Assembly: GCA_035380045.1 (NCBI GenBank) | Contig: DAOSWM010000026.1 | Location: 1 to 37,807, forward strand | DNA: 37,807 bases | Source: DAOSWM01 sp035380045 | GTDB lineage: Bacteria > Bacteroidota > Bacteroidia > Bacteroidales > Tenuifilaceae | Direction of reading: 5' to 3' | Part shown: positions 6,381 to 14,917 of the stretch, in pieces | How the letters are laid out: every line of letters begins with the position of its first letter | How positions within the stretch are numbered: the stretch's first letter is position 1 | Notes under the pieces: generated by a model | What the model was told of the DNA's origin: nothing | The model's database searches: none | Seen by the model: only the letters and a program-made list of their open reading frames with translations | Position numbers and translations under genes: made by a program

Positions 6381-9071
6381 CTAAAATTTAAAATTCACAA
6401 AAACCGATTGGGCAATTCCCATTCCGTACAAATCATTATAAACCAGCGGAGTGCCAGTTTGTAGAAAGTCAACAACCGGTGTGTCGGAAATTGCGTAGGG
6501 CCGAGCCAAAATATTTTCGCGGTTAAAAATGTTGAAAACATTTACTCCAGCTTTTACTTCGCCCCTAGAGAATTTTTTGGTATAGTTTACTCCCAAATCA
6601 GTTCTGAAGTAGGCAGGCAGTCGGTTCGAGTTTTTTTCGTAATCGGACGAAATTTGAAGCGTATTGGTAAAAAGTATTTCGTCCCAGGGTTTCCCCGATC
6701 CGTAAATGGTTGCAAACGCAATGCCCCAGCCTCGCCATTTGGCCGTTCCGGCCAGCTTAACTTCATGCAGCTGATCGTCGAATGCGGGGTAAGGATTTCC
6801 TCGATTTACCGTTTCTGCAATATTTGTGCTTCTGCTCAACGTGTAGGCAAGCCAAACCTGTGCCGATGGAAACTCCTTGTGAAGCAGCAAATCCATTCCC
6901 TTAACGTTGTTGGTAATGTTGTAGTATACCTGCTGTTCCTGAATCCGGTTTCCGCCAGCTCCGTTGCCAACTCGCTTGTAAACAGTTTGCAGAAGGGTAA
7001 TATTCTCCATCTTTTTTTTGTAAAACTCAACATCTACAGTAATTCCGGCTGGAAGCTTTGTTATAACACCACCAATTAGATGGTTTGCAGAAACAACCGG
7101 GAATCGATCACCGTCGGAAATTACCCATGCACGCTGAAAGTTGTACGCCGAGTAGGTTACAATTTGGTTAATAAACTGGTAGTATTTTCCTGCGGAAAAT
7201 TTTAGAAAAGAGTTTTTTGCAAACTCAACCGATGCCTGAACTCTTGGTTCCAGGTAGTTCTTATCGGTTGGACCGTAGTGGCTTGCCCTAACTCCAAATT
7301 TTAGAGATTTTACAATTCCCGACGAGTATGTGTACTGCGACCAGATTGTTGAGTGAAACATTTTGTTATCGCGGGTTCTAACCGTATCGATAATCGGGAT
7401 ATCGTTTGTGATATGTTTAATTTCCTCATCAAGTTTTATATTTACTCCGTTGGTCTGAAGGCCAAATTCCAGCGTGTTTCTTTCGTTCAGCTTCAGCGAG
7501 TTATTCCAGGAAATATTAATGTCATTAAGCTCGTTGAGCGTGTAAATGTACCGTTGAACTGTGTCGATAATGCTGCTGTTTTGTCTTTTCTTCAGTGTGT
7601 AATCTGTATGCTCAAAATTCAAATGGTAGCGGGAAGTTCCCGCAGTAAATGTGTGGTAAAACTTGCTGTTCCATTGTCGCGACCAGCGAAATCCAACGCC
7701 GCCGTTTCCCCAGTCGGAATCCTCGCTAAGCGTCTGGTAGCCGGTTTCGCGGTCAAGCCTCATTCTATCGGTTCCGCTAAAAGCTGTAAGCGATAGGTTG
7801 TCCTTCTCAGTAGGTTTGTAGGAAAGTTTTGTGTTGAAATCGGAGTACACAAAGTTGGGTTCATCCTCATCGGTTCTTAAAAATGCCGGATAATTTTTGG
7901 ATGCAAGAAGAATATCGGAGCGGGCACTTTCCAGAAACTGATAGTAAACGTTGCTTCTGAAAAAGTCGGTGAATGAGCGGCGTGCTGCAACAAGGAACGT
8001 AAATTTCTTCCCCATTGGCCCCTCGAGCAAAATATCTGTCGACAGCAAGTCGGCTCCGGCATCAACCGATAAACTGTTTGAATTTCCGGTTTTTCCGGTA
8101 ATTTCAATTACCGATGAGGCTCTGCCTCCCCACTGCGCATCAAATCCTCCCTTGAAAACTCTGATATCTTTTACTGATTTTGCGTTGAAGCTGGTGAATG
8201 CACCAAAAAAGTGGTCGATATGGTAAATTGTAAATCCATCAAAAACAAAAAGATTTTTATCCGAAGTTGATTTTCGGATTAGTAAACCAGAAAGACTTTC
8301 GGTTGTCCCATCGATTCCGGGTAGCAGCTGCAGCGGAGCTGCAATATCCAGCCCGTTCATCGAGGGCATATCAGTGTTCCGGTTCGAGTTCCAACGAATC
8401 ATTCCGGGCGACGATTCGGTTGCAACAATATCGGGCTGGTGTTTTACGATAACTGCAGTTTCAATAACATTTTCCTGCGTGGTTAAATCAATTTTGATTT
8501 GCTCTTTCTGGTTCTTCGGAACCAGCGAAATTTTTGTTGGCTGGTATCCAAGGTAGCTGATTATCAAATTTAGCGAATCGGCTTGCTGCGTAATTATGCT
8601 GAAATATCCATCGCTGTTGGTTGTTGTTCCACGATTTGTTCCGGCAATGGCAATGGTGGCGTAGGGAAGCCGCTCAAGAGTTTTTTCATCACGAACAACT
8701 CCAAGGAGTTTGAACTCGAGTGGTGGTGGAGGCTTTACTTTTTCCTCCGGTTCGGTTTCTACAATTCGCTTCGGGCGGATAACGAGAACTTCGTTGATAA
8801 TAACCAAATCAAGATTTGAATCAACAATAATTTTTTCGATAAGTTCCTTAAGAGTTGCTCCCGAAAAATTTCCCGAAACAATAATTTTTGATGCCAGTTC
8901 GCTGTCGTAGGCAATTTTGGCTTCGTGCTTTTCCGATAAATCTTTAAGGATTTCCGATAAGGGTTGCTGGTTAACCGACAGGTTAAAATTTTGGGCAAAG
9001 CAGGTTGACGAAAAAACCAGATTTATGATTACTAATCGAGTAATTGCTTTAATCCAATTACCGGCACTCAT
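6381..9071 (-). CDS. TonB-dependent outer-membrane receptor with STN signalling domain
   Basis: An 896-aa transducer-type receptor. Signal peptide 1-27; STN domain about 28-100, the part that contacts a FecR protein; a carboxypeptidase-regulatory-like beta domain about 121-207 with YLGYQP; plug about 215-335 with FVFDGFTIYHIDHFFGAF and VFKGGFDAQWGGRASSVIE; then a 22-strand-type barrel ending in an aromatic residue (NFKF). Such receptors import a large substrate and signal its presence through FecR to an ECF sigma factor. Here both partners lie directly upstream (FecR stop 60 bp away). No SusD-like, DUF4249 or other surface partner gene follows, so this is not a standard SusCD pair and the ligand cannot be deduced. 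Confidence 0.93.
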   Translation of the reverse strand: MSAGNWIKAITRLVIINLVFSSTCFAQNFNLSVNQQPLSEILKDLSEKHEAKIAYDSELASKIIVSGNFSGATLKELIEKIIVDSNLDLVIINEVLVIRPKRIVETEPEEKVKPPPPLEFKLLGVVRDEKTLERLPYATIAIAGTNRGTTTNSDGYFSIITQQADSLNLIISYLGYQPTKISLVPKNQKEQIKIDLTTQENVIETAVIVKHQPDIVATESSPGMIRWNSNRNTDMPSMNGLDIAAPLQLLPGIDGTTESLSGLLIRKSTSDKNLFVFDGFTIYHIDHFFGAFTSFNAKSVKDIRVFKGGFDAQWGGRASSVIEITGKTGNSNSLSVDAGADLLSTDILLEGPMGKKFTFLVAARRSFTDFFRSNVYYQFLESARSDILLASKNYPAFLRTDEDEPNFVYSDFNTKLSYKPTEKDNLSLTAFSGTDRMRLDRETGYQTLSEDSDWGNGGVGFRWSRQWNSKFYHTFTAGTSRYHLNFEHTDYTLKKRQNSSIIDTVQRYIYTLNELNDINISWNNSLKLNERNTLEFGLQTNGVNIKLDEEIKHITNDIPIIDTVRTRDNKMFHSTIWSQYTYSSGIVKSLKFGVRASHYGPTDKNYLEPRVQASVEFAKNSFLKFSAGKYYQFINQIVTYSAYNFQRAWVISDGDRFPVVSANHLIGGVITKLPAGITVDVEFYKKKMENITLLQTVYKRVGNGAGGNRIQEQQVYYNITNNVKGMDLLLHKEFPSAQVWLAYTLSRSTNIAETVNRGNPYPAFDDQLHEVKLAGTAKWRGWGIAFATIYGSGKPWDEILFTNTLQISSDYEKNSNRLPAYFRTDLGVNYTKKFSRGEVKAGVNVFNIFNRENILARPYAISDTPVVDFLQTGTPLVYNDLYGMGIAQSVFVNFKF

Positions 9072-9131
9072 ATCTTTAATTTTATTAAGGACGATTTTTT
9101 ATAGTACAATCTTGTGGAAATTTTCCCTAAT

Positions 9132-10013
9132 CTACTCTGCCGAAATTATTACAATTTTTTTGCTTTGGTCGATTTTGTATTTCAAACCCATTGGCAGGCA
9201 AACCAGATTTAGAGCACCTTCCAGATTGTCGGTGGTAAAGTATCCTGAGTATAATCTTCCTTCGGGATTAAATCCACGAATCTCAATTTTTATTCCAAAT
9301 TGTCGCTCAAGTTCACGGAATACTTCTGATAGCTGCGCATCGGTAAAGAAATGTTCGCCCCTGAGCCACGAAGCCGATTTTTCTTCATCAACTTCAAACT
9401 CATGTACTTTGCTCAACTTCGTGTTTACTTTTATTCCCTGTCCAGCTGCTAAAGTTTTGTCAACTTTGCTATCCGATTGAACCTGAACTTTTCCTGATAA
9501 GCACTCAACGCTTAGCTCCGAGGAGCGGAAGTAAACGTTGAATTGTGTTCCAACCACTCTAATCTTATTTTCACCGGCAATAACCACGAAATCGCTTTTG
9601 CCTTTTTTTACATCAAAAAATGCTTCGCCGGTTAGTTCTACGGTTCTGTCTCTGTTAAATCCAAACTCGCGGTGTTTGATTACCGTTCCTGCGTTTAGTG
9701 TTACAAATGATGAGTCGGGGAGCATTCCATGTGCTAAATTTCCTGCTGGTGCTTCAAATGATTGCGTTGCAAACTGATACTCCAAAACTCCTGAAACTAC
9801 AGCAATAAGAATAATTGCGGCAGCGCTCCACATCATTAATCTTCCCGGGAATTGTTTTGCTCTTTCCTGCTTTTCGATACCGGACATAAGTTTACTCCAC
9901 GCTTCATCCTTGCTCATGGATGAGGGTGGAACTTTAAGCCCGGAAGTTAAGTTCATCAACTTCTCAACTTCTGCTGCTTCGTCCTCGGGTAGTATGTTGA
10001 ACTCGTCGCTCAT
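9132..10013 (-). CDS. FecR family anti-sigma factor
   Basis: A 293-aa inner-membrane regulator: cytoplasmic N-terminus binding the sigma factor, one membrane helix (about 61-77), FecR domain about 84-180 with MLPDSSFVTLNAGTVIKH and GEAFFDVKKG, and a C-terminal DUF4974-type domain with LEGALNLVCLPMGLKYKI. Its start ATG overlaps the stop of the sigma gene (ATGA), a sign of coupled translation, and it is followed by the STN receptor gene. It is a clear paralogue of the protein at 2161-3006. Confidence 0.93.
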   Translation of the reverse strand: MSDEFNILPEDEAAEVEKLMNLTSGLKVPPSSMSKDEAWSKLMSGIEKQERAKQFPGRLMMWSAAAIILIAVVSGVLEYQFATQSFEAPAGNLAHGMLPDSSFVTLNAGTVIKHREFGFNRDRTVELTGEAFFDVKKGKSDFVVIAGENKIRVVGTQFNVYFRSSELSVECLSGKVQVQSDSKVDKTLAAGQGIKVNTKLSKVHEFEVDEEKSASWLRGEHFFTDAQLSEVFRELERQFGIKIEIRGFNPEGRLYSGYFTTDNLEGALNLVCLPMGLKYKIDQSKKIVIISAE

Positions 10014-10504
10014 ATCTTTAAATCGATTCTCGATCGAAGTATCTTTATCGCTTCGCTCATCCTTTTCTCAATAGCTTTTACGCTCAGGTTCATCCGTTCA
10101 GCAATCTCGTTGTAAGTGAGTCCTTCAATCCGGTTCATAAGGAAAACAATTCGCGGCCCTTCGGGAATTTCAGCCAGCGCGCTTTGAAGTTTCTGGTTGA
10201 ATTCTTCGGTAAGAATTTGCGAATCTGCACTTTCGGAAGTGTTGTCGTTATCGGATTGCTTCTCGAACTGGTAAACAACCTGCTGATGCTTAAACTGATT
10301 TTTTATGATGTTTGCTGCAATTGTGTACAGCAATGATTTGATGGACTCGTTTCGGACTTTATCGCGGAATGACCACAATTTCAGGAAAGTTTCCTGAACC
10401 ACATCGTCCGATGTTGCAACATCACCCGTTTTGTAGTAGGCAAAACTCCGTATACTCTCGTAGTACAGGTCGTAAATTTCCCTGAACCACGTTAGCTCCT
10501 TCAT
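10010..10504 (-). CDS. ECF RNA polymerase sigma factor (FecI-like)
   Basis: A 164-aa sigma factor with region 2 near the start (IYDLYYESIRSFAYYKTGD, then DDVVQETFLKLW, the core-binding and -10 recognition part) and region 4 at the end (FLMNRIEGLTYNEIAERMNL, then a helix-turn-helix). Size and lack of regions 1 and 3 fit the ECF type that Bacteroidota pair with FecR. ATG 10504 is preferred over GTG 10531, which would add nine residues. It heads the sigma-FecR-receptor operon. On the minus strand TATCTTTA lies about 50 bases upstream as a near-match to a -7 box. Confidence 0.92.
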   Translation of the reverse strand: MKELTWFREIYDLYYESIRSFAYYKTGDVATSDDVVQETFLKLWSFRDKVRNESIKSLLYTIAANIIKNQFKHQQVVYQFEKQSDNDNTSESADSQILTEEFNQKLQSALAEIPEGPRIVFLMNRIEGLTYNEIAERMNLSVKAIEKRMSEAIKILRSRIDLKI

Positions 10505-10619
10505 GGAGTATTTTCCTTCGGGTAGTGTCACAATGTAAATTTAAACATCAAGTAAAGATAACTTTTTATTGCTTTAGGGGAACAACAATAGTAATGCCAT
10601 TTTTTATTGTTGAAAAAAT

Positions 10620-11774
10620 CTATTCTAGATTATTTTTTTGGTTACTCGCATTAATCATTTTTTCGAAATCAACCTCTGGGAAAGGAATGTACTCGTATGC
10701 CTGATTCCGAAGTTGTGGCTCAAATCCGGCTTCAGAAATTGCTTTCTGAATTCCGTACGCATCCATTTTGTTGAACGATCCTGCCGATGAAACCACATTT
10801 TCCTCTATCATAATCGAGCCTAAATCATCGGCTCCGGCATGAAGACAAAGCTGCGCGGTTTCAATCCCTACAGTTAACCACGAAGCCTGAATGTGTGTAA
10901 TGTTGTTCAAAATTATTCGGCTTAGCGCAATCATTCTGATGTACTCGGCTGCGGTGGTTGTGTTTTTAACGCCCATCTTTTCCAACTCTGTTCCCTTGTC
11001 CTGAAATGGCCAGGGAATGAATGCTGAAAAACCTACGCTATTATTTGGTTTCCTGCTTTGGAGTTCTCTGTATTTTATAAGATGCTCAATTCTTTCGGCA
11101 GGGGTTTCGATATGGCCAAACATCATGGTGGCAGTTGTGAGAAGTCCCAGCTGATGGGCTTCGGCCATCACATCGAGCCAAGCCTGCGAATCGGGTTTGC
11201 CGGGCGATAGTAATTTTCGAACTCTGTCCACCAGAATTTCTGCTCCGCCACCGGGTAAGCTGTCAAGCCCCGATTCCATAAGTTTTACGAGAACTTCTCT
11301 GTAGTTTAACTTTTCAATTTTTGCAATATGAGCAATTTCAGGCGGTCCCAGCGCATGAAGTTTTACGTTGGGAAATTCTTCTTTTATCGCTCTAAAAAGT
11401 TGGGTGTAAAAATCTAAACCAAGTTTTGGATGAAGACCGCCCTGAAGCAGTAGCTGTTCCCCACCAAAACTGAACATCTCCCTTATTTTCGCTCTGTATT
11501 CATCTAAAGTTGTGATGTAGGCATTTCCATCTCTAAGTCCACAATGGAAATTGCAAAATTTGCAACCTGCAACACAAACGTTGGTAATATTCACGTTCCT
11601 GTCGATTTGCCAGGTGACCTTATTTCCCGGAACATGAATTGTGCGAAGCTGATTGCCAACAAAAATTAGCTCATTTAATGGAGCATTTTCGAAAAGGAAT
11701 AATCCTTCCTCAAGTGTTATTGGTTCCAGGTTGAGCGATTTTTCGAGAATTCTGTTTGTGCTTAGTACCATCAT
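10620..11774 (-). CDS. mqnC: Cyclic dehypoxanthinyl futalosine synthase (radical SAM)
   Basis: A 384-aa radical SAM enzyme of the futalosine menaquinone pathway; MqnC cyclises dehypoxanthine futalosine. The 4Fe-4S ligands are C67, C71 and C74 in CVAGCKFC. Family-specific motifs follow: GLDSLPGGGAEILVDRVRK, TTATMMFGHIET, SAFIPWPFQ and GSIMIEENVVSSAG. The last separates it from MqnE. Two consecutive ATG codons occur; the first (11774) is used here. The menaquinone genes that would complete the pathway are not in this window. A promoter-like box lies 15 bp upstream within the sequence duplicated around the scaffold gap. Confidence 0.93.
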   Translation of the reverse strand: MMVLSTNRILEKSLNLEPITLEEGLFLFENAPLNELIFVGNQLRTIHVPGNKVTWQIDRNVNITNVCVAGCKFCNFHCGLRDGNAYITTLDEYRAKIREMFSFGGEQLLLQGGLHPKLGLDFYTQLFRAIKEEFPNVKLHALGPPEIAHIAKIEKLNYREVLVKLMESGLDSLPGGGAEILVDRVRKLLSPGKPDSQAWLDVMAEAHQLGLLTTATMMFGHIETPAERIEHLIKYRELQSRKPNNSVGFSAFIPWPFQDKGTELEKMGVKNTTTAAEYIRMIALSRIILNNITHIQASWLTVGIETAQLCLHAGADDLGSIMIEENVVSSAGSFNKMDAYGIQKAISEAGFEPQLRNQAYEYIPFPEVDFEKMINASNQKNNLE

Positions 11775-11976
11775 CAAAAATTAAATCACAAATGTATAAA
11801 GAAGTTTTCGGCTTTTTTGTTNNNNNNNNNNNNNNNNNNNNNNNNNNNNNNNNNNNNNNNNNNNNNNNNNNNNNNNNNNNNNNNNNNNNNNNNNNNNNNN
11901 NNNNNNNNNNNNNNNNNNNNNACCATCATCAAAAATTAAATCACAAATGTATAAAGAAGTTTTCGGCTTTTTTGTT
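11767..11976. other. Scaffold gap (100 N) flanked by an identical 55-bp sequence
   Basis: Bases 11822-11921 are N. The 55 bases just before (11767-11821) and just after (11922-11976) are identical, starting ACCATCATC and ending TTTTTTGTT. Contig ends sharing one k-mer length and then joined by a fixed 100-N spacer explain this. The natural sequence is probably continuous with one copy of the 55 bases and no gap. Confidence 0.9.
11789..11796 (-). promoter_or_regulatory. Candidate -7 box for mqnC
   Basis: On the minus strand TACATTTG matches TAnnTTTG exactly, 14 bp before the mqnC ATG. No -33 TTG at the usual distance. The same box occurs at 11944-11951 in the second copy of the 55-bp duplicated gap flank. 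Confidence 0.4.
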
Positions 11977-12060
11977 CAGTAAAGTAATTCATGGAGCAGC
12001 AATCTGGTAATGTTGTCATTTTTTACTAAAATTGTTTCGGAAATTATTTAGCATACAATC

Positions 12061-13104
12061 GTGAAAAGCTACATAAATAATATTTTTTCAAGAACCGAAA
12101 CGTGGGTGTTCCTCCTTTGTCTGGCGGTAATCCATGGCGCATCGTTCCATGTAATTGATATTGTTAATGCCACCGAGGGGAACGATACGGTTAGCTACCT
12201 TGGGCTATTCAACTTCGACTTTAATCAGTACTCTGTACGTAAATATCGCATTATTGTGCCGTTTGCGGCACGGTTGGTTCACACAATTTTTGGCGGGGTT
12301 TTCACCAAGCTGGCTCCCGATTCATTCCCCGGCGATTTTGCAGTTGGCATGAGTTTTCTGGTTGTAAACAACTTGATAATGGCGCTTTTTGGAGTTTTTG
12401 TTTTCAGGTTTATTTCAAATTATTGCAGTTGGATTCTTGCATCGTTGGTTGGATTGCTCTCAATGCTCACCTGCCGTTGGACTGCCGTAATTGCTGGTTT
12501 GCCACTGGTTGATAGCTTGTACCTTCTGGTTTTAGCGATGGTGCTTGTTGGGTTGAAGGAGAAAAATAAAAAATTGCTGATAATTTCAATTTTTCTGGGT
12601 CCCTGGGCCAAGGAATCGTTCATTTTTATTGCACCAATCATATTTTTTTACGCCCCAATCAAAAAGGTTAAACAAGTTTTGTTTTTTGCAATATCAGGAG
12701 CGCTGGTTTTTTCGGCTCGTTACTATATCGATACAATCAGCGGAACAGATGTGGCAGGAACCATGCAGGAAAATTTTTCACATTTTGGCTCAATTTGGTA
12801 TTCACTAAAAAGGCTTTTTTCATTTCATGGAGTTTACGAAGTATTCTCAGTTACCGGATTCTGGATTCTCCTTGTGATACCCGTATTGATAAAAAAGGTC
12901 TTCCTTAAATCAGTAAAAAAGTTTGAACCATTTGTTTTGTGGTACATCGTTTCTGTTCTATTTCAGGCAATTCTTTCAACCGATATTGCGCGAATGCTTT
13001 TCATGTTAACTCCCGTTTTTGCTGCCCTGTGGGCGGTTTTCCTTGAACAAATCACTCCTAAGAATTTTAAAGAAAAACTAAATTTTAGCCCGCGCAGCAT
13101 ATAA
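12061..13104 (+). CDS. Polytopic membrane protein, unrecognised
   Basis: A 347-aa integral membrane protein with roughly nine to ten hydrophobic segments and short loops. I do not recognise the family with certainty. The first loop after segment 1 has acidic NATEGNDTVSYLGL, then RKYRIIVPFAARLVH; further on come CRWTAVIAGLPLVDSLY and GPWAKESFIF. An acidic residue in the first extracytoplasmic loop and overall layout recall GT-C type lipid-linked sugar transferases, but this is only a resemblance. Start is GTG 12061; no ATG lies close to it. It stands alone between mqnC (opposite strand) and pdxA. Confidence 0.75.
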   Translation: MKSYINNIFSRTETWVFLLCLAVIHGASFHVIDIVNATEGNDTVSYLGLFNFDFNQYSVRKYRIIVPFAARLVHTIFGGVFTKLAPDSFPGDFAVGMSFLVVNNLIMALFGVFVFRFISNYCSWILASLVGLLSMLTCRWTAVIAGLPLVDSLYLLVLAMVLVGLKEKNKKLLIISIFLGPWAKESFIFIAPIIFFYAPIKKVKQVLFFAISGALVFSARYYIDTISGTDVAGTMQENFSHFGSIWYSLKRLFSFHGVYEVFSVTGFWILLVIPVLIKKVFLKSVKKFEPFVLWYIVSVLFQAILSTDIARMLFMLTPVFAALWAVFLEQITPKNFKEKLNFSPRSI

Positions 13105-13230
13105 TCCATATTTATCGCAGGAAGCTGGTTTCTACTTTCATTCAAATAGCTATCTTTACCCGATTAAACACTAAGGGTCTGATATTAACGTTTCTTTGAT
13201 GACCGAAAATAATATTTATAACTAAAGGAT

Positions 13231-14283
13231 ATGATAGACAATAAGATAGTAGTAGGAATTACGCAGGGCGATATAAATGGTATTGGCTATGAGGTAATAA
13301 TTAAAACCCTTTCGGATGCTCGAATTAACGAATTTTGCATTCCTGTAGTTTACGGTTCACCCAAGGTTGCTGCATACCATCGCAAGGCAATTGATATGGA
13401 AAACTTTAGTTTTAACCAAATTCGAGATATTTCTGAGATAAACTCAAAGCGCTCAAATATTATCAACTGCATGGATGATAATGTAAGGGTTGAGTTGGGC
13501 AAAGTTACCGAGTATGGTGGTCAGGGTTCTGTTAGCGCTTTGAAAGCAGCGGTTGATGATTTAAAGGCTGGAAATATTGATGTGATCGTAACTGCACCCA
13601 TAAATAAGCAGAATGTACAGTCGGATAAGTTTCGCTTTGCTGGTCACACTGAATTTTTTGCAAGCGAGTTTAATGCTGCTGAAGTTTTAATGCTAATGGT
13701 TAGTGATACCATGAAGGTTGGAGTAGTTACAGGACATATTCCGCTGAGTAAAGTTCCTCAAACAATAACCAAGGATTTGATTCTGTCGAAGCTACGCATA
13801 CTAAATGAAACTTTAAAGAAAGATTTTGCTATTCGTAAACCAGTAATTGCAGTCCTGGGTCTTAATCCACATGCAGGCGATTCAGGTGTTTTGGGAACCG
13901 AGGAGCAGGAGGTAATTATTCCTGCAATTAAAAATGCAAACGAAAATGGCATTATTGCCATGGGGCCATATCCGGCCGATGGCTTTTTTGGTTCGGATAA
14001 CTTTACAAAATTCGATGCTATACTTGCGATGTACCATGATCAAGGGTTGGCTCCGTTTAAACTAGTTAACTTCAGTACTGGTGTGAACTACACCGCAGGT
14101 CTCCCAATTATCAGAACTTCACCCGCACATGGAACTGCCTACGAGCTGGCCGCAAGTGGTGTTGCTTCACCCGATTCTTTTCGTCAGGCACTTTATCTAG
14201 CTATCGAGATTTATAAAAACAGGGGAATGTATAAAGAACTGCTAAAGGATCCTCTTCAGGTTTCCGATCCAAACGCAAACTAG
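13231..14283 (+). CDS. pdxA: 4-hydroxythreonine-4-phosphate dehydrogenase
   Basis: A 350-aa PdxA, which oxidises and decarboxylates 4-phosphohydroxy-L-threonine in the DXP-dependent pyridoxal phosphate pathway. Seen in order: GITQGDINGIGYEV at the start, TAPINKQ at 121-127, FAGHTEF at 136-142, then the three metal-ligand histidines H169 (VTGHIPL), H214 (LNPHAGD) and H269 (AMYHDQG). These keep the spacing of E. coli H166, H211 and H266 as I recall them. Length is normal. ruvA follows 33 bp later on the same strand, so pdxA, ruvA and sprA may share a transcript. Product PLP is the cofactor of the aminotransferase at 23526, but the link is not specific. Confidence 0.96.
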   Translation: MIDNKIVVGITQGDINGIGYEVIIKTLSDARINEFCIPVVYGSPKVAAYHRKAIDMENFSFNQIRDISEINSKRSNIINCMDDNVRVELGKVTEYGGQGSVSALKAAVDDLKAGNIDVIVTAPINKQNVQSDKFRFAGHTEFFASEFNAAEVLMLMVSDTMKVGVVTGHIPLSKVPQTITKDLILSKLRILNETLKKDFAIRKPVIAVLGLNPHAGDSGVLGTEEQEVIIPAIKNANENGIIAMGPYPADGFFGSDNFTKFDAILAMYHDQGLAPFKLVNFSTGVNYTAGLPIIRTSPAHGTAYELAASGVASPDSFRQALYLAIEIYKNRGMYKELLKDPLQVSDPNAN

Positions 14284-14316
14284 AATATCCTGCAAAATAA
14301 AATTAAGTAGAACTTT

Positions 14317-14898
14317 ATGTACGAATTTATTTCAGGTAAACTCGTAGAGATGAATCCAACCTATGCCGTTATTGAAACGGGAGGAGTTGGGTATTTAATA
14401 AATATTTCGCTTCAAACATTTGCTATTCTAGAGGGTAAAACCGAAGCTATGCTTCACCTCCATCAGGTTGTTCGAGAGGATGCTCACCTGCTATTTGGTT
14501 TCGCAGAACGTCAGGAGCGTGAACTCTTTCGTCAATTAATTAGCGTTTCAGGAGTTGGAGCCAACACAGCCCGGATTATACTATCCTCCCTTTCTCCAGT
14601 AGAACTTGAACGTGCCATTGTTGTGGGCGATATTGACACTTTAAAACGAATCAAAGGTATTGGTCTGAAAACAGCGCAGCGAATAATTGTGGATTTAAAG
14701 GATAAAATTGCGAAGGGTAGCCCCGAACCACAAATATTTGCCCCTGTAAACAATACCTTAAAACAGGAAGCGTTATCTGCTTTAGTGATGTTAGGGTTCA
14801 CTAAGAGCATTGCTGAGAAAATTATTGACCAAATTGTGAAAAGGCAACCCGAGATTAGTGTTGAAGCGCTTGTTAAACAAGCATTAAAAGGAATGTGA
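14317..14898 (+). CDS. ruvA: Holliday junction branch migration protein RuvA
   Basis: A 193-aa RuvA, which binds four-way DNA junctions and loads the RuvB motor. The N-terminal OB fold (1-64, MYEFISGKLVEMNPTYAVIE) is followed by two helix-hairpin-helix motifs (LISVSGVGANTARIILSSL, then IKGIGLKTAQRIIVDLKDK) and, after a linker, the C-terminal RuvB-contact domain (ALVMLGFTKSIAEKIIDQIV). Family length is about 190-205. The sprA start follows 19 bp after the stop, the order conserved across Bacteroidota. Confidence 0.97.
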   Translation: MYEFISGKLVEMNPTYAVIETGGVGYLINISLQTFAILEGKTEAMLHLHQVVREDAHLLFGFAERQERELFRQLISVSGVGANTARIILSSLSPVELERAIVVGDIDTLKRIKGIGLKTAQRIIVDLKDKIAKGSPEPQIFAPVNNTLKQEALSALVMLGFTKSIAEKIIDQIVKRQPEISVEALVKQALKGM

Positions 14899-14917
14899 AA
14901 TAAAATATCTATTAACG

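Noticed and set aside
6381..9071. SusC-type receptor with SusD partner
   Set aside because: No SusD-like lipoprotein follows, and the STN domain with adjacent sigma-FecR marks a signalling receptor instead.
11756..12010. 84-residue frame across the first N run
   Set aside because: It exists only because N is read through, and its two halves are the same duplicated 55-bp flank.
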